A stretch of DNA of 35,293 nt from Anaerovibrio sp. (GCA_017475925.1 JAFVER010000022.1:1-35293), one strand, 5' to 3'. Positions 7,022 through 16,425 are shown, counted from the stretch's first letter. Notes: a model not told the origin generated them from the letters alone. Numbers and translations: made by a program.

Positions 7022-8026
7022 CTAAATCTCAGAGGAATTCATAGCCACAGAGCTACCTTGGGCAGACTCGCCACTTACCTGGGCCAACAAACTAACTGCA
7101 CCTATATCCAGACCTGTAAGCTTGCCAACCTCCTCTGGCTGAAACCCAGCCAGCAGGAGCTTTTTGGCAATAATGGTGGCTTCTTCAACAGACAAGGTCC
7201 CGGCAGGAACAGCCATCTCCCCACTCTCTGGATTGGTGACCTCATTGGCTAAATACTTTTGAACAGCCTCATCCTCGTCAGCCGCCGCCAGGTCCATCCC
7301 ATTATCATCTAACGAGTCAGCTACAGCGGGCGTCTCCTTCTCAGATGGCACCATAAAATCAACATGTCCAATATCAGCCCCTGCCCCATTCTCAAACACT
7401 GCCTCCGTTGAGTTATAGGCATCTGACAATACCTCTTCAAAGGACTCATGCGATGTAGTTGATGGTTCATTATCCAAAAAATCCTCTTTCTCCGACAAAT
7501 CCCCTGTCTTCAACTCATCTGACTGTGCAAACTCATCACCTGAACCCGACACATATTCATCCTGGGAAACAGCATCAGTATCATTATCATAATCATCTAC
7601 GCCCAATTGATTTTGAGCAGCCTCCAAAGCCATGGAGGCCTCACGAATAGCTTCCAGGGCCTTTAGCTGAGCAGCCGTCATGCTGTTGCTACTGTTGCTG
7701 TCCTCTACAGGATGGGAAATACTGTCCACAGTTGCTATTCCACGCCTGGATGGTTCATCAAGCCGCAAACTCTCAGCCTCACCAATGCGTCGCTCCAAAA
7801 TGTCAGTTTTATAATCAGCTTCCCGAAGCAATTTTTCCAAATGGTCAATATGCCCCGCCATACGACCGATTATCTCATCGGCGGACTGTTCCAACTCACG
7901 GCGCAGCTTATCTGCAGATATCTCCAGGGCCTCAACGTCTTCATCTGCCTTTTGCATTTGCCGACGCGCCAAAAGTACAATGACCGCCCCCACGATAATT
8001 ATAAACCCTAAAATCTCTGTGGTCAT
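7022..8026 (-). CDS. SwrB-like membrane coiled-coil protein ending the fla/che operon
   Basis: About 334 residues. One N-terminal membrane segment (about residues 4-20) is followed by a coiled coil (about 25-90) and a long acidic, Ser/Asp/Glu-rich low-complexity middle (about 130-270). The compact C-terminal domain (LSVEEATIIAKKLLLAGF then EEVGKLTGLDIGAVSLLAQV) looks like a small helix-turn-helix. Position and architecture (membrane anchor, coiled coil, C-terminal helical domain, downstream of the flagellar sigma factor) match SwrB, which in B. subtilis promotes flagellar basal body/export maturation. Sequence similarity was not tested. ATG at 8026 follows GGGAG at good spacing and is preferred over the TTG one codon upstream. 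Confidence 0.72.
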   Translation of the reverse strand: MTTEILGFIIIVGAVIVLLARRQMQKADEDVEALEISADKLRRELEQSADEIIGRMAGHIDHLEKLLREADYKTDILERRIGEAESLRLDEPSRRGIATVDSISHPVEDSNSSNSMTAAQLKALEAIREASMALEAAQNQLGVDDYDNDTDAVSQDEYVSGSGDEFAQSDELKTGDLSEKEDFLDNEPSTTSHESFEEVLSDAYNSTEAVFENGAGADIGHVDFMVPSEKETPAVADSLDDNGMDLAAADEDEAVQKYLANEVTNPESGEMAVPAGTLSVEEATIIAKKLLLAGFQPEEVGKLTGLDIGAVSLLAQVSGESAQGSSVAMNSSEI

Positions 8027-8038
8027 CAAAAACTCCCG

Positions 8039-8377
8039 CTAAAAACTAATATCTATGTTATGCCCACGATACTGGTCCACTGCCATTTTTACTGGCTCAA
8101 TCTCCTGATTTTCTTCCTCGGACTCTGGTGCTGCCTGACGCTTTCTGCCGCGGTATCCACCCTTGCCCCGTTCCTCATCAGGATTTTCTCTAATCTTTTG
8201 GCCTTCGGCCTCTTCCTTACTTCGTACCTGTTTCTGAATCCGTTCCTGTTGCTCCTGGTCCTTCAACGCCTGATTGTCGTGAACCAAGGCACCATGCTGA
8301 TTGATATTATGCTGTACCTGCCCTACATCTGTGGCCTGTGGCACAGCCATTCTGATATTCATTGGGCTAAAATCCAT
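8039..8377 (-). CDS. Small hydrophilic flagellar-operon protein, unknown
   Basis: 112 residues, not recognised. There is no signal peptide or membrane segment. The N-terminus (FSPMNIRMAVPQATDVGQVQ) looks ordered; the middle (about 40-85) is highly charged with many Gln, Glu, Lys and Arg and probably disordered; the C-terminus ends QYRGHNIDISF. It lies between fapA and the SwrB-like gene with short gaps on both sides, so it is part of the operon. AAAGGGG precedes the ATG. Confidence 0.7.
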   Translation of the reverse strand: MDFSPMNIRMAVPQATDVGQVQHNINQHGALVHDNQALKDQEQQERIQKQVRSKEEAEGQKIRENPDEERGKGGYRGRKRQAAPESEEENQEIEPVKMAVDQYRGHNIDISF

Positions 8378-8398
8378 ACAAACAGCCCCTTTCTCTTA

Positions 8399-10081
8399 TC
8401 AATAAACACCAATCTTTATAAAATCGTCCTCTACATATTGTGTACAGTGACTTTCCTCTACCTGAACATTTTTTAGAATAGAATTTATACTTAGTCGCGT
8501 ACCTGGATACATTGTATCCTTTACCCGAATCTTCCCCTTTTTCATTTTTTGAAGCTCAGCATCCAATTCCTTTAGGGTTCGTTCATTACGCTCAACAGTA
8601 CCAGCCAACGGGAACTGAGACCGAATAAGTGCATTTATTCGCTCAGCCTTATCCTCCGGCATCTGGCTTATATCAATCTTCCCCAGGGTGTTTACCATTT
8701 TCGTTACCTGTTCCAGACGTTTTTTTGCTTCATTGTATTCCTTTAGCACCGTCTGATACTTCTTTTGAATCATGGGATTGACTCCTACAGTGAGTCTTGT
8801 AATAACATTCATGGTATTACCAATGGTATTAGCCCTTATTTCTTCTCCTGCCGCCATGAACCCACCGTTTATCAGGCCTTTCTTCCCCTCAACAGCCAGG
8901 ATGTGACCGGCTCTTACAGTAGAGTGCATAGCTACATCGCTAATCTCCACATTTCCGCCTGCCTCGATATCTGCATTTTCCACAAAGGTAGCCTGAAAAT
9001 CCTCCTCTGCCCGGATGGCTCCCCGATTCATTCCCTGAACGCCACCCTTTATGTATACATTGCGGCCTGAAACCTCTGCACCACTTACCATGCCATTGAT
9101 TTCTATATCTCCGGTGGCTTTTAAAACAAAGCCTTCCTGCACATTTCCACCCACAGTAACACTGCCCACAAAATCAATGTTACCGGTTGCCAATCCCACA
9201 TCTCCCTTAATGTCAAGATGTGGGTCAACGCTTATCTTGGTACCATTATCCACAATCTGACCATCAATCTCTGAAACCACAAAATTTTCATCCTTGATGG
9301 TTGTATTTTTCCCACTGGGCACCGGCTTTGGTTTTCCTGGCTTTTGACGGACAGGCGCTCCATGCAGATTTGTCCCAGGGGTGCCAGTGGTATGAGGAAT
9401 TCTTTCTGCCAAAACCTGCCCCTTTTTGGCAAGGATAAAGTAATTAAGGTCCTTATAGTGCATCCGGTCATGTTCATCGATAACCGGGCGCCCTTTTATC
9501 CCCATATCAAAATTTCGGACTATCTTTGCATCTGTACCATTCTCTGGTGGAACACCTCTGGCCACCTTGGTAAGCTTTCCGGTCCTGGCCGCCTCTGCCA
9601 CTGCCTCCTGATCAATGCCAAAAACAATGTTCTTTTGAGCCAGCGCTTCTAATATCATTTCCTTGGAAGGAATTGACTCCCCGTCCTTAATATCAAACCG
9701 GGCCAAAGCCTCCATTTTATCTCTGGAAACGTCAATTGACACCTTGCCGTATACCAATTTTTCGTTGATTTGCTCCTGAGTCATCTGCACCGATACATTG
9801 GAGCCCGCTCTGTCCTCAGAAAAATTAGGTGGAAGAACAAAGTGCTCAGAAATTTTTGTAGGAACACCGGAGGACTCCCTTATAAGCCGCGACAAAAGCT
9901 CCAGGTCATAGTCATCCACGCTGTATTCCTTCAAAAGAAGTCGCATATCTGACAACTCAAATTGTATGCCAGGCTCATCAGAAGCATAAACTGTCAAATA
10001 AACACCATCATTACGAAATTCAACTAAATAACCAGACTCTTTATTTCCTACATTAGGAACTGATAATTTTTCTTCGCCCAT
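8399..10081 (-). CDS. fapA: FapA family (DUF342) polymer-binding/flagellar assembly protein A
   Basis: About 560 residues. An N-terminal mixed domain is followed by the DUF342 core rich in G-D-I/V-x-G repeats (residues about 280-400, for example GNIDFVGSVTVGGNVQEGF and ATGDIEINGMVSGAEV), as in right-handed beta-helix polymer-type repeats. A coiled coil follows (about 420-500) and a short C-terminal domain. DUF342/FapA genes are often found in flagellar clusters; the precise role is unresolved. The frame could open upstream at 10114, but GGGAGGG lies about 6 bases before the ATG at 10081, which fixes the start there. The gene directly follows the sigma factor. Confidence 0.88.
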   Translation of the reverse strand: MGEEKLSVPNVGNKESGYLVEFRNDGVYLTVYASDEPGIQFELSDMRLLLKEYSVDDYDLELLSRLIRESSGVPTKISEHFVLPPNFSEDRAGSNVSVQMTQEQINEKLVYGKVSIDVSRDKMEALARFDIKDGESIPSKEMILEALAQKNIVFGIDQEAVAEAARTGKLTKVARGVPPENGTDAKIVRNFDMGIKGRPVIDEHDRMHYKDLNYFILAKKGQVLAERIPHTTGTPGTNLHGAPVRQKPGKPKPVPSGKNTTIKDENFVVSEIDGQIVDNGTKISVDPHLDIKGDVGLATGNIDFVGSVTVGGNVQEGFVLKATGDIEINGMVSGAEVSGRNVYIKGGVQGMNRGAIRAEEDFQATFVENADIEAGGNVEISDVAMHSTVRAGHILAVEGKKGLINGGFMAAGEEIRANTIGNTMNVITRLTVGVNPMIQKKYQTVLKEYNEAKKRLEQVTKMVNTLGKIDISQMPEDKAERINALIRSQFPLAGTVERNERTLKELDAELQKMKKGKIRVKDTMYPGTRLSINSILKNVQVEESHCTQYVEDDFIKIGVY

Positions 10082-10166
10082 AAACAGCCCTCCCCAGGTC
10101 ATCCCACCCCACATGAGACAACCACAAAATGCCGCCCTGCATTTTGATAAATGACTTGCCTAACCA

Positions 10167-10919
10167 TCAATATTCCATATTTTCACTGACTAAAAATCCC
10201 CGCAGCTTAAATATGGCCTTTGTATGTAACTGGCAAATCCTTGCTTCGGACAAATGCAAAACCTGACTTATTTCCTTCATGGTAAGCTCCTCATGATAAT
10301 ACAAGGATACCACCAAGCGCTCCTTTTCCGAAAGCTTATCTATTGCTTTTGCCAGTGTTTCCTTCACTTCTACTGTTTCCAAGCTTCTGGTTGGATCATT
10401 GGCAGTTGTAACCGCCGTCTCTGACTTTATATATTCACCCAAAGGGATAATGGTAGACGCACTGACCTGCTGCTCCAGGGAATATAACTGCTCTACTGTT
10501 ATCTCCAGCTCATTGGCCAGTTCATCATCGGTTGGTGTCCGCCCCAGGGTTCCTTCCAAATTAATAACTGCTGCTTCATATTTTTTTATTTTTTGCCGCA
10601 AAGAAACAGATATCCAATCCCGGGACCGAAGATCGTCCTTCATTGCCCCACTTATCCGAATTCCGGCATAAGTCTCAAACTTGTTTCCTCTGTTATAATC
10701 ATATCTGTCAATCGCGTCCATTAAACCAAAATAGCCGCTGACCTTTAAGTCATCGGTATCTACGTGATTAGGCAAACTTATTGCCAGCCGCCCTGCTATT
10801 GTATTTACTAAAGGGAGATAATGCTCTACTAACCTATTTCTTATTTCAATGTCCTTATTTCGACTATATAATGTCCACAAATTCTGTACTTCCTCAGGAC
10901 TTAACTGCATATCTGGCAA
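10167..10919 (-). CDS. fliA: Flagellar RNA polymerase sigma factor, SigD/FliA family
   Basis: 250 residues, the normal FliA/SigD/WhiG length. Region 2 spans LVEHYLPLVNTIAGRLA through YAGIRISGAMKDDLRSRDWIS, the last part being the group signature. Region 3 covers LGRTPTDDELANELEI; region 4 has the helix-turn-helix TMKEISQVLHLSEARICQL, which contacts the -35 element. It directs transcription of late flagellar and chemotaxis genes and is normally held by FlgM, which is not in this window. The TTG start at 10919 follows GGTAGGTGAG at good spacing. Position after cheD matches B. subtilis sigD. Confidence 0.95.
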   Translation of the reverse strand: MPDMQLSPEEVQNLWTLYSRNKDIEIRNRLVEHYLPLVNTIAGRLAISLPNHVDTDDLKVSGYFGLMDAIDRYDYNRGNKFETYAGIRISGAMKDDLRSRDWISVSLRQKIKKYEAAVINLEGTLGRTPTDDELANELEITVEQLYSLEQQVSASTIIPLGEYIKSETAVTTANDPTRSLETVEVKETLAKAIDKLSEKERLVVSLYYHEELTMKEISQVLHLSEARICQLHTKAIFKLRGFLVSENMEY

Positions 10920-11068
10920 CTTATCTCACCTACCTTATGTACCTATATCTTTAACATGAACAGCTGCACACCACAGTCCTAAAACAATATCCGTACATAC
11001 ACAAGCAACGCTTTTGTATATCAATGTCACCGCCGCTTATCATGTATGAGCAGCTGCCAATGTCTTCA

Positions 11069-11455
11069 CTACTCTCCCTGTTCGCTGGCCACATGCCTTA
11101 GAGCATCTGCCTGCAAAGGTACAAACCCATCGCCTGCTTCAGCTTCCGTCCCTTCCTCAGTCACAGCTTGTTCTTCCTCATTAGCTGAAATCTCATCATC
11201 CACAGCTTCATCCTCTTCATCATCAGATTTTTTCAAGGACTCCTCCATGTCATGAATAATCGATGCATAACCCAAGCGATCAAAAAGAGTTATGCCAAGA
11301 TAAACTATTAAACCGGAAACTATAAAGCTACAAAATGCCCGACCCAGCACTATCTGAACCCGAGCATCTGATAACAGTCCTGCGACTATAGCAGTCAACG
11401 CTGCTATAGCCGCAAAAACTAAAGCTACACCTAGCTTAAACACATCAATCACCAA
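11069..11455 (-). CDS. Two-helix membrane protein with acidic tail, unknown
   Basis: 128 residues in the position between cheD and the sigma factor. Two hydrophobic segments (about residues 5-27 and 38-58) are followed by a strongly acidic tail containing KKSDDEEDEAVDDE and EANEEE-like runs, and a short C-terminal motif (GFVPLQADALRH). No known domain was recognised. It starts with TTG (or GTG one codon later) immediately after the cheD stop, so translation is probably coupled. It could be a local regulator or partner of the chemotaxis or sigma machinery, but that is only positional inference. Confidence 0.72.
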   Translation of the reverse strand: MVIDVFKLGVALVFAAIAALTAIVAGLLSDARVQIVLGRAFCSFIVSGLIVYLGITLFDRLGYASIIHDMEESLKKSDDEEDEAVDDEISANEEEQAVTEEGTEAEAGDGFVPLQADALRHVASEQGE

Positions 11456-11950
11456 CTAAATTTCCTTTTCACCCTTATCAATGGTCTTAACAACATAGAC
11501 ACCAGTTGATAAATCGATGGATACTGTGCGACCGTAGTTCCCGCCTGTATCCTCCCCGACAACAGGAATCCCCAAGCCGGAAAGAACTTCCTTGGCAGCA
11601 GCCGCATTTCTTTGTCCAACACGCATAATATCCGTTGCATTGGCAAAGGCAAACATCTGGGCTCCTCCGGCAATCTTTGCCACCAGTCTTCCACGAGATG
11701 CCCCCAGCTTAAGAACCTGGTCGAGCATATCAGGAATACCAGTATCTGCAAATTTTGCCCTATTTTCATTAGCCCTGGACTGAGTACTATCTGGCAACAT
11801 TATATGGAGCAATCCACCCACTTTTAACTGTGGATCATAAAGGGATATACCAATACAAGAACCAAGTCCATAACTAATCAATGTTGCTGGAGCCTTGCCA
11901 ACCTTCAAGTCGGCCATTCCAACCTTAACTAATTCTGGCATATCATCCAA
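11456..11950 (-). CDS. cheD: Chemoreceptor glutamine deamidase CheD
   Basis: 164 residues. CheD deamidates glutamines in chemoreceptors and binds CheC, stimulating its phosphatase activity. The catalytic cysteine C32 lies in GLGSCIGISLYD and the catalytic histidine H49 in GGLLHIMLP. The family motifs KIAGGAQMF and RNAAAAKEVL are also present. Its start overlaps the end of cheC by 8 bases, so the pair is translationally coupled. Confidence 0.95.
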   Translation of the reverse strand: MDDMPELVKVGMADLKVGKAPATLISYGLGSCIGISLYDPQLKVGGLLHIMLPDSTQSRANENRAKFADTGIPDMLDQVLKLGASRGRLVAKIAGGAQMFAFANATDIMRVGQRNAAAAKEVLSGLGIPVVGEDTGGNYGRTVSIDLSTGVYVVKTIDKGEKEI

Positions 11951-12560
11951 CTCCTACTGCAGATAGTATTGTCTCTAAAGAACCTGGATCAGGTACAAGG
12001 AAGAAATGCCCCTTTATACCTTCATCATCAGTTTTAAATTCAGTCTCAATAACCAAAGCATGATCACCCATCTGACCAAGCTGTATCAATACTACACTCA
12101 AAATAGCTCCCGCCATATCCATAGCCAGTGCCGGTATAGATGGCAGCAATGAGATATTTGTGAAGTTAAACAAGGCATTCAGATACGCACCAGAGAGAAT
12201 ATTTCCGATTTCCATCAAAGCAGACTCATCCAAGAAATCCAACTTCTGCGTATCTCCACGCTTCTTTCCCATGAGCATATCTACCAGGTAAAAGGCACTC
12301 TCTTTAGGCAACAAAAACAATATGTTGCTAGGTGCCTTACCATATACTCTAAGGAATACACCGACTACCATAACATCAGGTCCACCAACCAAATCAGGAA
12401 CATCACCAAGAGGAACTATGGATACTCTTGGAACATTCATGTCTATACGCTTGTTTATAATCTGGGACAAGGCCGTTGCCGAATTACCGGCACCAACATT
12501 TCCTATTTCCCGTAGCGCATCCATCTGGGTCGCAGACAAGCTTGCAACATCATCTGACAT
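11943..12560 (-). CDS. cheC: CheY-P phosphatase CheC
   Basis: 205 residues with both catalytic helices of the CheC type: E18/N21 in REIGNVGAGNSA and E117/N120 in ESALMEIGNILSGA. It dephosphorylates CheY-P and takes part in adaptation together with CheD, encoded next. At 12560 the ATG lies about 20 bases after the cheW stop. Confidence 0.95.
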   Translation of the reverse strand: MSDDVASLSATQMDALREIGNVGAGNSATALSQIINKRIDMNVPRVSIVPLGDVPDLVGGPDVMVVGVFLRVYGKAPSNILFLLPKESAFYLVDMLMGKKRGDTQKLDFLDESALMEIGNILSGAYLNALFNFTNISLLPSIPALAMDMAGAILSVVLIQLGQMGDHALVIETEFKTDDEGIKGHFFLVPDPGSLETILSAVGVG

Positions 12561-12580
12561 ATCTTCACCCCATCCTGAAA

Positions 12581-13048
12581 TTATTCTTCACCGGTCAAAC
12601 CAATAATTTCATTGATATTCAGCTGTATAATCAGTCTTCCATCAACCTTACCGATACCAGAAATAAACCTTGCAGCTGCATCATTACCAGTTACAGCCCT
12701 GGTAGAATCTATATCGTTGGCATCAATAGTCCTAACCTCAGTTACTGCATCAACCAGCATACCTACAGAAACCTCATCAAACTGCACAATGACTATTCTG
12801 GTATTTGCTGTATAAGGTGTGTCCTCCAGCCCCAGCCGACGTTTCAAATCAATTACCGGTAAAACACTACCGCGAAGGTTTATAACGCCTTTTATAAATT
12901 CAGGAGCAAATGGAACTCTTGTTATATCAGTCAAGCCCTTAATTTCCTGAACATTCAAAATACTAAACCCATATTCCTCATTTCTAAGCTTAAAGGCAAC
13001 AACCTGAACCTCACCATCAGATACTACCTGTTCGTCTGTGTTAGCCAT
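12581..13048 (-). CDS. cheW: Chemotaxis coupling protein CheW
   Basis: 155 residues, a single CheW SH3-like domain that links CheA to chemoreceptors. Typical segments are VQVVAFKLRNEEYGFSIL, the conserved FIKGVINLRGSVLPVIDL near residue 55-75, and VGMLVDAVTEV. It is encoded between cheA and cheC with short gaps. Confidence 0.96.
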   Translation of the reverse strand: MANTDEQVVSDGEVQVVAFKLRNEEYGFSILNVQEIKGLTDITRVPFAPEFIKGVINLRGSVLPVIDLKRRLGLEDTPYTANTRIVIVQFDEVSVGMLVDAVTEVRTIDANDIDSTRAVTGNDAAARFISGIGKVDGRLIIQLNINEIIGLTGEE

Positions 13049-13066
13049 TTTACAACCCCCCTCTGA

Positions 13067-15142
13067 TTACAATAATGCACTTACATCCAGGATCATAGCA
13101 ACATGACCATCACCCAGAACAGTAGCGCCAGCCAGCATCTTCAAACCAGACAGGAGCTTGCCAAGTGTCTTGATAACGATTTCCTGCTGACCAATAAGGT
13201 TATCGACCACAATACCAATCTTATGGTCACCGACATGAACAACAACAACAAATATATCTTCCTCACCAGTCTCTTCACCCTTAGGTACACTAAGTATTTC
13301 TCCAAGACGGGCAATAGGAATTATTTGTCCACGAAGTACAATGACCTCTTTATTCTGTACAGTCTTAATATCATCTGGAGTGATATTAATGGTACTGTCA
13401 ATGGAGCCAAGTGGAATGGCATACATTTCGTCCTGAACCTTAACAAGCATTGCCTGAATAATAGCCAGAGTCAACGGCAGCTTGATTTTAAATACAGAGC
13501 CCTCATCTATCTTTGTCTCCACGTCAACATGTCCGCCCAGGGACTCAATCTTGCTGCGTACAACGTCCATGCCTACACCACGGCCGGATACATCTGTAAT
13601 AACCTCTGCAGTGGAGAAGCCTGGCAGGAATATAAGCCGTACTGCATCAGCATCCGGCAGGGCATCAGCCTCATCACGACTGATCATACCCTTCTCAACA
13701 GCCTTGTTGCGAATCTTATCAGCGTTTATTCCGCTGCCATCATCAGTAACCAGAATAACAACATTGTTGCCTTCGTGGCGAGCAATAAGTCCTACCTCAC
13801 CGGTACGTGGCTTGCCCTTTGCTTCACGTTCATCCGGATGCTCAACGCCATGGTCAAGGGAATTACGAAGGAGATGCATCAACGGATCGCCAATTTCATC
13901 AATAACGGTACGGTCCAGTTCTGTTTCCTCACCCTCAATGGTAAGGTTAATATCCTTGTTAAGCTCCTTAGCCAGGTCACGAACCATACGAGGGAAGCGG
14001 TTAAATACCTGACTGACAGGCACCATTCGAACCTTCATAACTACAGACTGCAGGTCGGTGGTTACTCTGTCCATCTGCTCCAGGGTTTCTGTAAGCTCGG
14101 TAAGACGATGTGTCATACCAATCTGCTCCAAGCGAACCTTATTGGTAACAAGCTCTCCAACCAGATTCATCAATGTATCAAGCTTTTCAATATCTACACG
14201 AACTGACTGGCCACCCACATGAACCTTCTTGGCATCCTTCTTATCAGCAGCTGGAGCAGGCTTGTTATCCTTCTTGTGGTCAACTTTTTCCGGTGCAGCC
14301 GCCTTAGGAGCTTCCTCCACCGGTGCCGGGGCTGCTTCAGGTGCTTCCCCACCAACAGCTGGGCTATCAAGATCAGTTATTTCAGTTACAACAACCTTGG
14401 AAATTTCGGAAATAGCTGCTACAGCATTTTCCACAGTCTTGGCATCCGAATCAGTCACTATTGCCACATCAAAGCTGTGGTCAAACTTCTCCTGTTCCAA
14501 GTCCTCAGCAGGAGGAACGGATTTTATAACATCACTTATATCATCAAGTGCATTCATAACCATATAAGAACGTGCCGACTTCAGAAGGCAGCTCTCGGCA
14601 ATTTCCACGTGAATGAGATAAGGTACCAGGCCACTGGTCTTTGCTTCCTTCATCACTGCCCGGTCTGTGTCATTCAGGGCAAAGGCTGTACCACCAGCTG
14701 CCGGAGCGTCTGCAGCAGACGCTGGTGCATCCGTAGCTGGTGCTCCAGCATCCGGTGACTCACCCTTGGCGATAGCATTTACCTGACGAACAAGGTCAGA
14801 TACATCAACCAAATCCTCAGACTCACCACTACCGATGTTTTCAACCATTTCCTGCAAGGTATCTACGCACTTAAAAATTACATCTATAATTTCAGAGCTA
14901 ACCTTCAGCTGTTCCTTACGGAGCATATCCAGCAAATTTTCCATATCATGGGTAAGTTCCGCTGTTTTGGTATACCCCATTGTGGCAGACATGCCCTTCA
15001 ACGTATGCGCGTTGCGGAAGATTTCATTTAATACGGACAAATCCTCCGGATCATTTTCCAGACTTAGCAGGCCATCATTCAACGACTGCAAATGTTCCCG
15101 CGACTCGTCCAAAAACATTTCCATGTACTGATTTGTTTCCAT
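13067..15142 (-). CDS. cheA: Chemotaxis histidine kinase CheA
   Basis: 691 residues with the full five-domain order. P1 (Hpt) has phospho-accepting H46 in HTLKGMSATMGY. A P2 CheY/CheB-binding domain lies around residues 160-260, flanked by Ala/Pro/Lys-rich linkers. P3 is the dimerisation helix pair with LVGELVTNKVRLEQI. The P4 ATPase domain has the N box NSLDHGVEHPDER, DDGSGI, and GRGVGMDVV. P5 is a CheW-like domain at the C-terminus. It autophosphorylates in response to receptors and passes phosphate to CheY and CheB, both encoded in this cluster. Confidence 0.97.
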   Translation of the reverse strand: METNQYMEMFLDESREHLQSLNDGLLSLENDPEDLSVLNEIFRNAHTLKGMSATMGYTKTAELTHDMENLLDMLRKEQLKVSSEIIDVIFKCVDTLQEMVENIGSGESEDLVDVSDLVRQVNAIAKGESPDAGAPATDAPASAADAPAAGGTAFALNDTDRAVMKEAKTSGLVPYLIHVEIAESCLLKSARSYMVMNALDDISDVIKSVPPAEDLEQEKFDHSFDVAIVTDSDAKTVENAVAAISEISKVVVTEITDLDSPAVGGEAPEAAPAPVEEAPKAAAPEKVDHKKDNKPAPAADKKDAKKVHVGGQSVRVDIEKLDTLMNLVGELVTNKVRLEQIGMTHRLTELTETLEQMDRVTTDLQSVVMKVRMVPVSQVFNRFPRMVRDLAKELNKDINLTIEGEETELDRTVIDEIGDPLMHLLRNSLDHGVEHPDEREAKGKPRTGEVGLIARHEGNNVVILVTDDGSGINADKIRNKAVEKGMISRDEADALPDADAVRLIFLPGFSTAEVITDVSGRGVGMDVVRSKIESLGGHVDVETKIDEGSVFKIKLPLTLAIIQAMLVKVQDEMYAIPLGSIDSTINITPDDIKTVQNKEVIVLRGQIIPIARLGEILSVPKGEETGEEDIFVVVVHVGDHKIGIVVDNLIGQQEIVIKTLGKLLSGLKMLAGATVLGDGHVAMILDVSALL

Positions 15143-15162
15143 TTCTATTCCCCCTGATTAGC

Positions 15163-16413
15163 TTATTTTCCAACTGCATTCACGATTGCGTCTGCCACCT
15201 GCTGAACCGGTAAAATCTCATCAGCTATGCCAGCATCCACAACGGCCTTCGGCATACCATACACCACGCATGTTTCCTCAGCCTCTGCTATGATGTACCC
15301 TCCGGCCTGTTTTATTTTCTTCATACCAGCAGCGCCATCGCATCCCATGCCTGTCAATATAACTGACACTACATCAGCCCCATATTTAACTACTGAGTCA
15401 AACATGATATCCACCGCTGGTCGATGTGCTGCCAGAGGTGGACTCTGATTAAGTGAAATTACTCTTTGAGAGCCACTGCCCGTAATCTCCAGATGATAGT
15501 CACCAGGAGCTATATATACATACCCCGGTAAAATTGGCTCACCATCCTCAGCCTCCTTGACCTTTACCTGTGAAACATAATCTAATCGGTCCGCTAAGGA
15601 TTTTGTAAAGCCCGCCGGCATATGTTGTACTATAACCATGCCACACGGCATATCCGCCGGTAGCTTTGGAACGACATATTGCAAAGCCTTAGGGCCTCCT
15701 GTTGAAGTCCCCAAAACCACCAGCTTGTCCTTGCTAAGACCAGAAGATACTCTGACCTTTGCCTCCCGCATCTTTAAATAAGGGTTTTCCCGTTTAGCAA
15801 ACTTATCAGCTATCCCCTTATGCTGAAATCTTGCTGAAGCAGGCGGCACCACCTCAACGGTGGGCTTAGTCCCCCGAATACGGTCTATCAAGCTGGTAGA
15901 AGCCCTGCTTTGACTGCCGGATATATTATAGCCCTTTTTCTCTAGTATATTTATTCGCTTTAAATTCCCTGCTTCCTGCTTTTTTTCAAGAATATTATTA
16001 TTTATTATAAATTTCTTTACATTTGCCTTGGCAACATGGCGACCTTTTTCCAAGATTTCATCAGCAATATCGTCAATTTTTGATATAGAGCCCCCTGCCT
16101 TGCACATAAAATCCACAGCCCCAAGCGAAAGAGCTTTAATGGTTTCATCTGCATCCTTCTTGGTAAGACTGCTGAACATCAAAACAGGTGTTGGACAGTC
16201 CTGCATAATTTTTTCCAAGGATTTTAATCCATCCATTACAGGCATGTTTACATCCATTGTCACCAAATCAGGCTTGTGTTTAATAACCAAATCATAGGCT
16301 TCCTGACCATTTGCGGCGGTTCCTGCCACCTCAAAATCCGGGGCCTTTGCAAATAAATCAAATAAAACCTTTCGCATAAAGGAAGAATCATCTACTATAA
16401 CAACCCGAATCAT
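15163..16413 (-). CDS. cheB: Chemotaxis response regulator methylesterase CheB
   Basis: 416 residues. The N-terminal receiver domain has D54 as phosphorylation site (LVTMDVNMPVMDG). The C-terminal methylesterase/deamidase domain carries the catalytic triad S237 (LGTSTGG), H264 (VQHMPAGFT) and D359 (GMGCDG). The linker between them (about 125-228) is around 100 residues and rich in Lys, Arg and Ser, longer than in typical CheB of about 350 residues. It removes methyl groups from receptors for adaptation. It lies between the PilZ gene and cheA. Confidence 0.95.
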   Translation of the reverse strand: MIRVVIVDDSSFMRKVLFDLFAKAPDFEVAGTAANGQEAYDLVIKHKPDLVTMDVNMPVMDGLKSLEKIMQDCPTPVLMFSSLTKKDADETIKALSLGAVDFMCKAGGSISKIDDIADEILEKGRHVAKANVKKFIINNNILEKKQEAGNLKRINILEKKGYNISGSQSRASTSLIDRIRGTKPTVEVVPPASARFQHKGIADKFAKRENPYLKMREAKVRVSSGLSKDKLVVLGTSTGGPKALQYVVPKLPADMPCGMVIVQHMPAGFTKSLADRLDYVSQVKVKEAEDGEPILPGYVYIAPGDYHLEITGSGSQRVISLNQSPPLAAHRPAVDIMFDSVVKYGADVVSVILTGMGCDGAAGMKKIKQAGGYIIAEAEETCVVYGMPKAVVDAGIADEILPVQQVADAIVNAVGK

Positions 16414-16425
16414 GGCTACCCCTCC

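Noticed and set aside
13103..14206. Long plus-strand frame opposite cheA
   Set aside because: At 367 residues it is long, but it is fully antisense to conserved cheA domains and has no recognisable motifs.
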